Shown: positions 42,645-52,003 of the stretch, piece by piece
Position numbering within the stretch: the first letter of the stretch is position 1
How the letters are laid out: every line of letters starts with the position of its first letter
Source of the DNA: Scybalousia_A sp964639765
Lineage (GTDB): Bacteria > Bacteroidota > Bacteroidia > Bacteroidales > P3
Assembly: GCA_964639765.1 (NCBI GenBank)
Contig: CAZXEN010000001.1
Location: 1-64,000, forward strand
Direction: 5' to 3'
DNA: 64,000 nt
Notes under the pieces: generated by a model
Seen by the model: the letters and a program-made list of their open reading frames with translations, nothing else
Told to the model about the DNA's origin: nothing
Databases searched by the model: none
Position numbers and translations under genes: made by a program

Positions 42645-45600
42645 TTATTTCTTTTTCTTCTTTTTGAATATATCTTTTATAGAGTTGTAATCTCTTTTGT
42701 AAATCACCTTTGCTCCTTGGGTATATGGTGATATGTTGTATTTGGTAAAGTCATTTGCGTTGGAATGGTTAAATACTTCAAACTGCAAGTTCTCTGTATA
42801 TTTATATTTGGCTGACATATCACCAATAATATTGGTTGCATCAGATGTTTTGGTTGTTGTCTGGTCTCCACCCAAAGATGCATTGACAGACAAATCCCAT
42901 TTTCCGAAACTTTTTCCTACATTAACATCCATCTGACTTCCGTATGTTTCATCGCCTGTTGTATAATTAAGACCGACATCAACAAATCTTACCATATTTG
43001 TAAGCATACCGCTAAGTTGAGAAAAAGCCATTCCCATAACAGATGAAGTTACTCCTGATTGAAGAACATTTGTCTGATAACCTCCTTGAGACAGATAGAA
43101 TTGGTTTGTAAGAAGTATTGAAGCTGTTTGCTCCAGCATTACTTTTTCATCGGAACGGTCTATATTCATGAAGACTTGTTCTCTTGTCTGCTCATCAACA
43201 TTTGGCAATTGTATATCAAACGAAGGTTGTGGGTTGGTCATTTGTCCTGTTATCTTGATAATGCTTTCCACATCTACGGGCTTGGAATATGTTTCTCCAA
43301 GTATTGAAGCCAAAGAAGTCTTTGTTTTGTATATGGCTGTCAAATCCAAGACTCCACCAGCAGGTTCTCCATTCCAAGTAAGCGTACCTCCTTGTTCAAT
43401 ATCAAAGGTTTTTTCCATAATATCCATCATATTGAACCTAAACTTTCCGTTATCTATGGCAACAGTTCCTATCATTGAGAACTTACCTGTAGAATTCATC
43501 TCTATCTTTATATCTCCATCACCCGCAGCAGCCAAGTCTCCTTTTACTTGATTGAAGTCTATAGGCAGATAAAGTTTAGCATTAGGATTGACATTCAAAT
43601 CCAATGATATATTATAAGCCAAAGATTTTTCATTTGTCTTGTCTTGTGTCTGTTCTTTGCTGTTTGTTGCTGTATCTATCGGAGAAGTAAAGACTATAAA
43701 ATTGCTTTCCTCTATGGATTCCTTGCTTGTTACCGGCACAGTCAAAGAAGTTCCTGCTTCTGTTTTAGCTGTTCCTGTAATATCTATCATTGTTGAATCT
43801 CCCTTTATCAACACTGTGGCAGAAGCATACGCTGTTCCATAGTACATTTGGTCGCTGCTCTCCTTGGTATCCAGTATTTTTATTTTTTCAGCCACAGCTT
43901 TCAGGTCAATATCGAAAGTGGAGAAGTCATTATGTGCAACATTTCCATTTATGGTTATCTTGTTTTTCTGTGCGTCCCTAAGAATAAAATTATCAAAACT
44001 TAGTTTATTTCTGTCTACAGTTATATCATCTGTAAAATAATACTTCGTTCCAAGCATATTAACCTTCATTGCTGCCTTGTCAAGATGAAGAGTTCCTACA
44101 ATTTCAGGAGAAGAAAACATTCCTCTTACTTTTAAATCTTTACAAGAAAGCACACCTTCCAAATCAGAAGCAAAAGAAGATACAAAACCATTGGCAATTG
44201 CCAAATCAAACTTGTCCATATTTATTGCAAGATTCATCTGTTCTTCTTTACTTTGCGGGGCAATGGTTCCTACAAGCTGCAAAGGAACATATTGTTTGTC
44301 CTCTGCTTTGTACAGAAACCTGATGTTTGCATTGAAAACATCTGCATCAATGGCATTATCTACATCTAACCACGCTTTGCCTACAGGAATATCATTTACA
44401 GAAAGGTCATCTATCTCAAGATTTGATGTAAAAACAAGTCCTTTCTTCACGTTTTTAAGCACGACATCCTTGTTTAACACTCCACCGAGTTTGATATCCT
44501 TGTCTTCCAAAAACATATTTGCAAGAGAAAGGTCAAGATTTGAGAAAGAACAAGTAAGCAAACCGTCGTCAGAAACCATTCCATCCAATGTCAGTTTACT
44601 GTTATCTACCATAATACCCAGATTCATAATGGAAATATCTCCTCTTAAAAATCCAAGGATATGATTATTGTTGAAAGATATATGTTTTCCCATTATGTCA
44701 AAATAGGTATCAGTGAAGTTTGCCTGTATTCCTTTTTCAGAAAAATAAGTATTCAGTTCTATTCGCCCCTGTATAGAATCATTATTGACGTCTGTAAATC
44801 TCGCAAGCAAATCCATGTTGTTGATTTCTGAACTTACTGCCAAGCCCAAGTCTTTTACTCCTATGCTGTCTGTAAGAGACAACGTGGAAGCATTGACAGT
44901 GCAGAACAAATCCTTTGAAGATGTATTTATGACAACGTGTCCATTGTTCAGTTTCTTGTCTGAATATTGAACAGAAGGCAGTCTCATTTCTGTATACAGT
45001 ATATCTTCCGTGTTCAATCTGCCGTCTATGGTTATATTGTCTTCAAGATATACATCAATATCAAACAGTTCCTGCAAAAGAGTTATGTCCTTAACCTTGA
45101 TATCAAAGTTCATATCGGAAGCAATGGTGTAGTTCTCCGGTATAGTCTTTTTCTTTGCATGAAGATTGTTTTCGTTGTCAGAAAGAACTGAAAAATCTGG
45201 TATGTATTTATCAACTATATAGCCTATGTCTTTTTGTAAAGTCTCAAAAGTATACTTACCTTTGAAATCTGCATCCAGAATATCCGAAACAACAGTGATG
45301 TTGTTTTGTTCTTCTGTTGCTGACATTTTCACAGAAATACCATCAAGGCTTATGTCATTTTCTGTATTTATTACATTGATATGCCTGATATCCACATCAC
45401 CATTCAGATTATTCAAATCAAAAGACCGTATATCTGCCTTCACATCCATGGAAATGATTGTATTTGTATCAGAAAAAGAATACAAATTCAAACGATGCAA
45501 ATCCAATTGTGAAATATTTGCATCCAAGTTTATTGAAGGTTCCCCCTCATAATTAACATTACATAAAGCCTGAACTGTTGCATAGTCATCAATAATGCTT

Positions 45601-47105
45601 AAATCTGCTGCAATGTCATAATTGTTTAATTCTGCATCAAGATTTATTTCATCATAGCTATTGCCTTTGAAGTAGAAATTCTTGACATTGGCTTTCAAGA
45701 CTCCGATTTTGCTGCTGCCGTTCAAAACTATATCTGCATTAGCCAGCAAAGATGTATTGCCAAACATGGAATTATTCGAAAGAGAACCGACATTCATTCT
45801 GTCAGTTTTAACATCTGCCTTGTATCTTGTTGCATTTTTTCCTTCCGATGTTGCAGAAGCTGCCAAATCAACAGCACCTAAGCTTGTGGTAATATACAAA
45901 TCTGTCTTAAAGTCATCTATTTTACCGTCAAACTCCCCTCTTACTGCTATATTCCCCAAACGTCCGACCATGGCAGGCAAAGATTTCAGCTTTCTGTTCA
46001 TCGCTCCCAAGCCTTGAGACAAAATATCCTTGTAGGAAGTGCTGATGTCTGCAATGGTAACATCAAAATATGTCTCCTTGATATTCGGCAGACCTTTTAT
46101 ATTTCCAAAAGTCTGGAGATGTGTATTGTTGGTTCTGAGGTCAAGATTGCTTATCCTTACATCTTTTCCCTTGCCTTCCATTCCAGTAGTCAGGTATATT
46201 CTCTGATCTGCTCCGTATAATTGCTTGGAGAAACAGGCAATGTCTTTCATTCCTACAAAAGAACCGTCTGCAATATCAAGTTTAAAGAACACAGAATCCA
46301 TAAAAGAACCATAGGTTTTATAGGAATCCGTCCTCAAATCCACATTCATAGCAAGGGAGGTATTGTCTGTTTCCACCCTACCCTCTTTTATGTATATATT
46401 TTTGCCGCTTACTTTTATCTTACCCGAGAGTTTAACCAAATTGAGACCGCAACGCTCTTTAAGGTTCAGATTCCTTATATCCAAGGTTATGTCTCCGCCG
46501 TTGAGCTTGAAATCCCTGGCTATGAGGTTCATATTTTTTACATGGATAAGATTGCTTGCAAACAGACCATCTTCAACCTCAGAAGTCCTTTTCAGGTTTC
46601 GCATCCTGAAATTGATGTTGTTTAAACAAACAGACTCTATCTCCAATACAAAAGGCTCTTTCTTTTCTTTCTTCTTTTCCTTTGGCTTTCCTTTAAAATA
46701 GTCTATAATAAACCGAAAATTAGCTCCTTTTTCAGTAATATCCATATTGAAGACAACATTCTTGAGATCTGCGTTCCCAATGATGATATGCTTGGGACTC
46801 TCAATCTTTTTCAGGTTAGCTTCCACGTATGAAATATAGCAAAGCGTGTCTTTTTGTAAATCTTCTACGTAAATATCCTTTATTCCCGCTGTTATGAAGG
46901 GAGAAACATTCAAGGCACCTATGCTTACTTTTGTCTTCCACTCCTTGGAAAAGAAATCTGCAACCTTAGCTGCTGTAAATGACTGAACAACAGTTGTATT
47001 AAGCAATGCAATAACAATATATAAGAAGATTAATACACCACTTATAATACGGAGAATTGCTTTTAGTATTCTGCCTATTACCGCTTTTTTATCGTTATTC
47101 ATCAA
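42645..47105 (-). CDS. TamB-like (DUF490/AsmA-like) envelope protein
   Basis: The 1486-aa protein has an N-terminal membrane anchor (ILRIISGVLIFLYIVIALLNTTVVQ, residues ~14-40). A very long beta-strand-repeat body follows, typical of proteins that bridge the periplasm as a hydrophobic groove for phospholipids. The C-terminal ~350 residues match DUF490: LYLPIDFNQVKGDLAAAGDGDIKIEMN, LTWNGEPAGGVLDLTAIYKTKTSLA, LPNVDEQTREQVFMNIDRS, and a final beta-barrel-like YNISPYTQGAKVIYKRDYN. In Bacteroidetes it stands without TamA-like partner here. Length is typical for the family. Confidence 0.88.
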   Translation of the reverse strand: MMNNDKKAVIGRILKAILRIISGVLIFLYIVIALLNTTVVQSFTAAKVADFFSKEWKTKVSIGALNVSPFITAGIKDIYVEDLQKDTLCYISYVEANLKKIESPKHIIIGNADLKNVVFNMDITEKGANFRFIIDYFKGKPKEKKKEKKEPFVLEIESVCLNNINFRMRNLKRTSEVEDGLFASNLIHVKNMNLIARDFKLNGGDITLDIRNLNLKERCGLNLVKLSGKIKVSGKNIYIKEGRVETDNTSLAMNVDLRTDSYKTYGSFMDSVFFKLDIADGSFVGMKDIACFSKQLYGADQRIYLTTGMEGKGKDVRISNLDLRTNNTHLQTFGNIKGLPNIKETYFDVTIADISTSYKDILSQGLGAMNRKLKSLPAMVGRLGNIAVRGEFDGKIDDFKTDLYITTSLGAVDLAASATSEGKNATRYKADVKTDRMNVGSLSNNSMFGNTSLLANADIVLNGSSKIGVLKANVKNFYFKGNSYDEINLDAELNNYDIAADLSIIDDYATVQALCNVNYEGEPSINLDANISQLDLHRLNLYSFSDTNTIISMDVKADIRSFDLNNLNGDVDIRHINVINTENDISLDGISVKMSATEEQNNITVVSDILDADFKGKYTFETLQKDIGYIVDKYIPDFSVLSDNENNLHAKKKTIPENYTIASDMNFDIKVKDITLLQELFDIDVYLEDNITIDGRLNTEDILYTEMRLPSVQYSDKKLNNGHVVINTSSKDLFCTVNASTLSLTDSIGVKDLGLAVSSEINNMDLLARFTDVNNDSIQGRIELNTYFSEKGIQANFTDTYFDIMGKHISFNNNHILGFLRGDISIMNLGIMVDNSKLTLDGMVSDDGLLTCSFSNLDLSLANMFLEDKDIKLGGVLNKDVVLKNVKKGLVFTSNLEIDDLSVNDIPVGKAWLDVDNAIDADVFNANIRFLYKAEDKQYVPLQLVGTIAPQSKEEQMNLAINMDKFDLAIANGFVSSFASDLEGVLSCKDLKVRGMFSSPEIVGTLHLDKAAMKVNMLGTKYYFTDDITVDRNKLSFDNFILRDAQKNKITINGNVAHNDFSTFDIDLKAVAEKIKILDTKESSDQMYYGTAYASATVLIKGDSTMIDITGTAKTEAGTSLTVPVTSKESIEESNFIVFTSPIDTATNSKEQTQDKTNEKSLAYNISLDLNVNPNAKLYLPIDFNQVKGDLAAAGDGDIKIEMNSTGKFSMIGTVAIDNGKFRFNMMDIMEKTFDIEQGGTLTWNGEPAGGVLDLTAIYKTKTSLASILGETYSKPVDVESIIKITGQMTNPQPSFDIQLPNVDEQTREQVFMNIDRSDEKVMLEQTASILLTNQFYLSQGGYQTNVLQSGVTSSVMGMAFSQLSGMLTNMVRFVDVGLNYTTGDETYGSQMDVNVGKSFGKWDLSVNASLGGDQTTTKTSDATNIIGDMSAKYKYTENLQFEVFNHSNANDFTKYNISPYTQGAKVIYKRDYNSIKDIFKKKKKK

Positions 47106-47288
47106 GTTGTTGGAGTTATTCTAATTTTTTACGTCAAAACCCTTTATTTTGTTGCAAAAATACATATTTTTTTTGTTATGATAACTCTTATTCAAAAGAT
47201 AAGTCAAACAATTAATATCAGATTAAGCAAATGTATGAAATAATTTTTGCGTATTTTTGCACTTTCAATAGAAAACAATGTTAGTTTT

Positions 47289-48545
47289 ATGAAACCTTTG
47301 GCTGAAATATTAAGACCCGACAGTTTGGATACCTACCTTGGACAAAAACATCTGATAGGTAAAGGTGCAATACTTAGAAATGCTATAGAAAAAGGTCAGA
47401 TACCTTCCATGATTCTTTGGGGTCCTCCGGGAGTAGGCAAGACAACTCTTGCCAATATCATTTCTTCTACCCTGCATACTCCTTTTTTTTCTCTGAGCGC
47501 TATAAACTCCGGAGTAAAAGATGTAAGAGATGTGATAGAAAAAGCAAAAAGTTATGGTGGCAACTGCATATTATTCATTGATGAAATCCACCGTTTCTCA
47601 AAAAGTCAGCAGGATTCCCTGCTTGGAGCTGTTGAAAAAGGAATCGTAACTCTTATAGGTGCCACCACGGAAAATCCTTCTTTTGAGGTTATTTCTCCAT
47701 TATTGTCACGTTGTCAGGTATATATCCTGCAGGAATTGGACAAGGAAGACCTCTTAAGCCTGCTGAACAAAGCCAAAGACTATATTGAAAAAACAGAAAA
47801 ACGGAGAATTGAGATAAAACAGTCGGAATCCTTGCTGAGAATAAGCGGAGGCGATGCCAGAAAGCTCTTGAATGCCTTTGAGATGGTATGTTCCCAGAGC
47901 AAGGACGATCTTGTGATAACCAATAACCTTGTCAAACAGATCATACAACAAAACCTCAGCATATACGACAAGAAAGGCGAGAATCATTACAATATCATTT
48001 CTGCCTTTATAAAAAGTATGCGAGGCAGTGATCCCAACGGTGCTGTGTATTGGTTGGCAAGAATGATAGATTCAGGAGAAGATCCTTTGTTTATTGCCCG
48101 TCGTATGCTCATACTTGCAAGTGAGGACATTGGCAACGCAAATCCCAATGCACTGTTGTTGGCAAACACTTGCTTTGATGCATGCAACAAGATAGGTTAT
48201 CCTGAATGCAGGATAATACTTTCCCAAACTGCTATCTATCTTGCAACATCTCCAAAGAGCAATGCATCATATCTGGCAATAGATGAAGCTTTGGCGGAAG
48301 TAAAGAACTCAGGGGATTTGCCTGTTCCTTTGCATCTTAGAAATGCACCTACCAAACTTATGAAACAAATCGGCTATGGTGACAACTACAAGTATGCTCA
48401 CAACTACGAAGACAATTTTGTCCAACAGCAATTCCTGCCTGATGTTCTGCAAGGCAAAAAGTTTTATCAGCCACAGGAAAATACAAAAGAAAAACAGATA
48501 CTTTACACTCTAAAACAACACTGGAACGGAATATACGACTATTGA
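47289..48545 (+). CDS. rarA: Replication-associated recombination protein A (RarA/MgsA)
   Basis: The 418-aa AAA+ ATPase acts at stalled replication forks. Marks: RPDSLDTYLGQKHLIGKG, Walker A WGPPGVGKTT (~residue 40), Walker B LFIDEIHRF (~95), sensor motif IGATTENPSFEV and the C-terminal SEDIGNANPNALLLA and ALAEVKNSGDLPVPLHLRNAPTKLMK. The frame is open from 47247, but a -7 element TATTTTTG at 47252-47259 shows that the ATG at 47289 is the start. Monocistronic. Confidence 0.95.
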   Translation: MKPLAEILRPDSLDTYLGQKHLIGKGAILRNAIEKGQIPSMILWGPPGVGKTTLANIISSTLHTPFFSLSAINSGVKDVRDVIEKAKSYGGNCILFIDEIHRFSKSQQDSLLGAVEKGIVTLIGATTENPSFEVISPLLSRCQVYILQELDKEDLLSLLNKAKDYIEKTEKRRIEIKQSESLLRISGGDARKLLNAFEMVCSQSKDDLVITNNLVKQIIQQNLSIYDKKGENHYNIISAFIKSMRGSDPNGAVYWLARMIDSGEDPLFIARRMLILASEDIGNANPNALLLANTCFDACNKIGYPECRIILSQTAIYLATSPKSNASYLAIDEALAEVKNSGDLPVPLHLRNAPTKLMKQIGYGDNYKYAHNYEDNFVQQQFLPDVLQGKKFYQPQENTKEKQILYTLKQHWNGIYDY

Positions 48546-48647
48546 TTTCCATATTAATGTTTGTCCAGCGTATATTTAATCCTACATATATTCAGTGAGA
48601 ACAAGCATCTCCCTGCCCTTTTTCGTGTTTTGAATTTCAAGGATAAA

Positions 48648-48735
48648 GAGTTGATAAAAAAACATCAAGATTTTAAACTTAAAAATCAACTCTTTTGCAC
48701 TCAAACATCAACTCTTTGAAACTAAAATCCAACTC
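48648..48735. repeat. Phased 21/22-bp repeat array F (5 units)
   Basis: Cores GAGTTGAT (48648), ATCAAGAT (48664), ATCAACTC (48685), ATCAACTC (48707) and TCCAACTC (48728) lie 16, 21, 22 and 21 bp apart. The array sits in the 335-bp gap between convergent rarA and the lipocalin-like gene; no gene is seen in this gap. Confidence 0.62.
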
Positions 48736-48746
48736 TTTTTTCAGAA

Positions 48747-48780
48747 CAATGAAATAGATTGTGTACCAATGAAATAGATT
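48747..48780. repeat. Tandem 20-bp direct repeat next to array F
   Basis: CAATGAAATAGATT occurs at 48747-48760 and at 48767-48780, a 20-bp period. It continues the spacing of array F but has a different core. Confidence 0.55.
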
Positions 48781-48798
48781 TATATGTAAAACATACTA

Positions 48799-48843
48799 AA
48801 ATTCTCTGCAAAAATTGATGCATTCGCTTCTTGCAGAGAATTT
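48799..48843. terminator. 13-bp inverted repeat, possible terminator of rarA
   Basis: AAATTCTCTGCAA (48799-48811) pairs exactly with TTGCAGAGAATTT (48831-48843). No clear T-run on either strand, so the terminator role is uncertain. Confidence 0.45.
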
Positions 48844-48844
48844 C

Positions 48845-48875
48845 AAAAAAAACAGTCCGATACTCAGACTGTTTT
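48845..48875 (-). terminator. Terminator of the lipocalin-like lipoprotein gene
   Basis: On the minus strand, AAAACAGTC / GACTGTTTT (48867-48875 with 48849-48857) followed by a T-run, starting a few bases after the stop at 48881. Confidence 0.8.
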
Positions 48876-48880
48876 AACAA

Positions 48881-49306
48881 CTATTTTTTGTAATAATAGT
48901 CATAATAGTAATCATAATAGTCTTCGTCGTATTCACCATATTTGTAGAAAACATATCTTTTTCCACCAAAGATTACTACACACATCTTTTCTGTTAAGGA
49001 TTTTATGCTTGCCTCACCAAGTTCTTCAATATAAAGCGTATTGCCTTTTAAAGACCAATGAAATTCAAACTCATATTCGTACGGCCATCCAGAAGGTGCA
49101 TCATCTATATCCAAATATCCTGTATGGTCTTTGTAGAAAGAAATGACATTAACTTCAAAATCATCTGCTTCGCAATACCAATCGCCTATTAAAAGTTTCT
49201 CCTTTCCACTAAGAGTGTCGTCATCATCGTCTCCGCATGAAGAAAAATTAACAACTATGGCGGAAAGCATAAATACAAATAAAACTGTCTTTAAGACTTT
49301 TTTCAT
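48881..49306 (-). CDS. Small lipoprotein, lipocalin-like, with acidic/tyrosine tail
   Basis: From the ATG at 49306 the product is 141 aa: lipobox SSC (~Cys24) followed directly by DDDDD, a likely surface-export signal, then a small beta-barrel (LLIGDWYCEADDFEVNVISFYKDHTGYL, FHWSLKGNTLYIEEL) like the lipocalin-type domains of Bacteroidetes lipoproteins. It ends in a low-complexity tail of Asp and Tyr (EDYYDYYYDYYYKK). The upstream ATG at 49351 would place the signal too far in. Function unknown. Confidence 0.68.
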   Translation of the reverse strand: MKKVLKTVLFVFMLSAIVVNFSSCGDDDDDTLSGKEKLLIGDWYCEADDFEVNVISFYKDHTGYLDIDDAPSGWPYEYEFEFHWSLKGNTLYIEELGEASIKSLTEKMCVVIFGGKRYVFYKYGEYDEDYYDYYYDYYYKK

Positions 49307-49392
49307 AATATCTACTGTTTTTAAAGGTTTATAATCCGCAAATATAAACAAAATATTTTAAACAAGAAGATTTTTACAAGAAAAATATCATT

Positions 49393-51162
49393 TTATCTGT
49401 TTTTTTTCATCACAGAATCATAATTTATGCTATATGCTACTATCCTGTCCTTTATATTATACTTGGTATTCAGAGCATCTCTCTCCTGTCTGTAGTATTT
49501 TGTCTGTATATCCGAAAGATAAAACAGAATATTATAGACATTATCTGTCATAATCCTTTTGTTTATGGCTCGTTGTATGGAGATAATCTTGTCTTTGTTC
49601 TTTTCTTTGTAAGTATCGCTGCACCAGATATAAAAAGGTATCTCATACTGATACTTGAGATAGTTCTCCATATCCTGATTGCAGAACGCCCTGCCTTCAG
49701 AATCCCTGTAATCGTATTCTTCTTCGCCATGGTCTGAGAGATATATCAAGACAGTGTTTTCGTTTCTATACAAATCTATTATGGTTTTCAGGACATAGTC
49801 GTTGTAAAGTGTTGCATTGTCATAGTCTGCTATCTTTTGAAGTTTCTGTTTGTCAAGATATTTTTCTTTTCTCCTTATGTCTGAGTAGGAAAACTTGGCA
49901 AAACTTTTCGGAAATCTTTTATTGGCTGCTATATGTTGGCCTTTAAGATGCAGGAGTATAAGGTTCTTGGCTTGTAATAAAGTATTATGCTTACGAAGAT
50001 TAAGAACCAGAAGCTTGTCAAACCGATAAGAACGTTTGTTTGTGTGATTATAGGACAAATCAAAAATATCTTTGTTGTAAAGAAAGCTGTTAAGAGAGAA
50101 AGTTACACCGCTATTGTTCAGATATTCTTTCTGGTTATCCCAGAACATAACGTTGAATCCTGCACTCTTGAAGATAGCAGGAAAGACAGGCTTGCTTGAA
50201 AAACTCTCTTCATCACTTACACTGTTGCAGGAGAAGATATCCCTTAAAGATGTGGCAGTAAAATTCTGAGTTGTAACAACATCATTGAAGACAAACAGGT
50301 TTCCGTTCTTCCTTTCCTGCTCAAGGTATGGCTGTGTCGGAAGATAATATCCGTAAAGAGAAGAATGGTGCTTGATATGGGACTCTCCGATAACAAGAAC
50401 AATGTTTATGGAATCATTGTTCAAGGATATATTGTTTTCTTTTGAAGCCAAGAGAGCCAGCTTTGCCACTTGTCTGTTGCCTTTTCCGTCACAATGAATA
50501 TGATAGAGAGAATAAACAGTGCGGGTTACAGGGTCTTGAAGCGGTTTGTTTGCAGAATCCCAAAGACTTATTTCTCTCGGACTTTTTATGGAAAAAAGAT
50601 TGATATAGGTTTTTGTTGTCAATACAGTACTTGTCAGTATCAGAACAACAATAATGATTTTAAAAATATGCTTATGGCGAAATTTAAAAATCCTTTCTTT
50701 GTATTTTTCCAAAAACAGACAGAAAACAATGACTAAAAGTACAAGAAAGAAACAGAAAATACCTTTTCCGCCAAGAATAAACGTAGAAACGAAATCAGAA
50801 CTTTCTGATTTGTTGGTTTCCAATATTGCTGTCAATACCTGAGGACTTATTCTCAAGGAAAAGACATTATTCAAAAAGACATAAAACAAAAAGAAAATGA
50901 ATAACAAAGCGTAACAAAAAATCTTTACAATCTTTATCTTGGAACAATATATGAAAGAAGTAAGAATGTAGGAGAGAAAAATTGGGATAGACAAGGCTGA
51001 CAGAATATCCATAAAGTTGCTATGGCTGACAGAAAACAGACTTACCAGATTGGGATAGTTCATCAGGATTACAAACATCAGAAAGAATACACACTGATGC
51101 CTGATTGGTGAAACCACAACATCTAAAACAGACTGCATTCTTTTTTTTCTTGACGCTTGCAT
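49393..51162 (-). CDS. Phosphoethanolamine transferase (EptA/CptA-like)
   Basis: The 589-aa protein has five N-terminal membrane helices (residues ~15-195) and a periplasmic sulfatase-fold domain. Metal and catalytic marks are VLVIGESHIKHHSSLYGY (~258-275), the Thr nucleophile region FTATSLRDIFSC (~306), and LSDHGEEEYDYR (~495). Such enzymes transfer phosphoethanolamine from phosphatidylethanolamine to lipid A or other glycans and can raise cationic peptide resistance. The acceptor is unknown. An ATG at residue 9 is an alternative start. Confidence 0.85.
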   Translation of the reverse strand: MQASRKKRMQSVLDVVVSPIRHQCVFFLMFVILMNYPNLVSLFSVSHSNFMDILSALSIPIFLSYILTSFIYCSKIKIVKIFCYALLFIFFLFYVFLNNVFSLRISPQVLTAILETNKSESSDFVSTFILGGKGIFCFFLVLLVIVFCLFLEKYKERIFKFRHKHIFKIIIVVLILTSTVLTTKTYINLFSIKSPREISLWDSANKPLQDPVTRTVYSLYHIHCDGKGNRQVAKLALLASKENNISLNNDSINIVLVIGESHIKHHSSLYGYYLPTQPYLEQERKNGNLFVFNDVVTTQNFTATSLRDIFSCNSVSDEESFSSKPVFPAIFKSAGFNVMFWDNQKEYLNNSGVTFSLNSFLYNKDIFDLSYNHTNKRSYRFDKLLVLNLRKHNTLLQAKNLILLHLKGQHIAANKRFPKSFAKFSYSDIRRKEKYLDKQKLQKIADYDNATLYNDYVLKTIIDLYRNENTVLIYLSDHGEEEYDYRDSEGRAFCNQDMENYLKYQYEIPFYIWCSDTYKEKNKDKIISIQRAINKRIMTDNVYNILFYLSDIQTKYYRQERDALNTKYNIKDRIVAYSINYDSVMKKNR

Positions 51163-51182
51163 GCTTTTTTCTTCTATATAAA

Positions 51183-51224
51183 AACAAAAAAGTCCTCAAA
51201 GATTTCTTTCCCTTTGAGGACTTT
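51183..51224 (-). terminator. Terminator of the frdAB (sdhAB) operon
   Basis: On the minus strand, AAAGTCCTCAAAG (reading from 51224) pairs with CTTTGAGGACTTT (to 51189) and is followed by a T-rich run, 18 bp after the frdB stop. Confidence 0.85.
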
Positions 51225-51241
51225 GGATTTAATGACTATAT

Positions 51242-51997
51242 TTATTTTTCTGTACTTGTAAGCTTGGAACAGATAAATTCTCTGTTCATTCTTGCTATAT
51301 TTGTACGTTTGATTGATTTTGGACATTCTGCTTCACAAGCGTAGGTGTTGGTACAAGAACCAAAACCTAATTCGTCCATCTTTTTAATCATCTTTACAAC
51401 TCTTTGTTTTGCTTCTGGCTTACCCTGTGGCAAAAGAGCAAACTGGCTTACCTTTGCACCAACAAACAACATCGCACTTGCATTTTTACAAGCAGCAACA
51501 CAAGCTCCACAACCTATACATGATGCTGCATCCATAGCTTCATCTGCTTTCGGTTTTGGAATAGGAATTGCATTTGCATCAGGAACACCTCCTGTTGTTG
51601 CAGAAATATAACCTCCTTCTTGAATAATCTTATCAAAAGCGCTTCTATCAACAACCAAATCCTTGATAATTGGAAATGCTTTCGCACGCCACGGCTCTAT
51701 TGTGATAGTATCTCCGTCTTTGAAATGACGCATGTGAAGTTGGCATGTAGTAATACCATCGTCAGGTCCGTGAGGCCTTCCGTTGATATACAACCCGCAC
51801 ATTCCACAGATACCCTCTCTACAATCATTATCAAAAACAACAGGGTGTGCTATATTATCATTAATAAGACTTTCGTTTAATATGTCCAACATCTCCAAAA
51901 AAGAACAGTCGGGAGATATATCTTTTATATGATAAGTTTCAAATCTTCCTTTGGCTTGATCATTCTCTTGACGCCATATTTTTAATGTAAGATCCAT
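51242..51997 (-). CDS. Fumarate reductase/succinate dehydrogenase iron-sulfur subunit
   Basis: The 251-aa protein has the 2Fe-2S domain (CREGICGMCGLYINGRPHGP, residues ~61-80) and the dicluster domain CIGCGACVAACKNAS (~160) and CTNTYACEAECPKSIKRTN (~217). It passes electrons between the flavoprotein and a membrane quinone site. The form resembles the Bacteroides quinol:fumarate reductase subunit. Gap to the flavoprotein gene is 6 bp. The cytochrome b subunit that should anchor it is not encoded next to it. Confidence 0.95.
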   Translation of the reverse strand: MDLTLKIWRQENDQAKGRFETYHIKDISPDCSFLEMLDILNESLINDNIAHPVVFDNDCREGICGMCGLYINGRPHGPDDGITTCQLHMRHFKDGDTITIEPWRAKAFPIIKDLVVDRSAFDKIIQEGGYISATTGGVPDANAIPIPKPKADEAMDAASCIGCGACVAACKNASAMLFVGAKVSQFALLPQGKPEAKQRVVKMIKKMDELGFGSCTNTYACEAECPKSIKRTNIARMNREFICSKLTSTEK

Positions 51998-52003
51998 AAT
52001 CTA

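Noticed and set aside
48881..49351. Start at 49351 for the lipocalin-like lipoprotein
   Set aside because: It would place the lipoprotein signal after 15 extra residues; the ATG at 49306 gives a standard signal.
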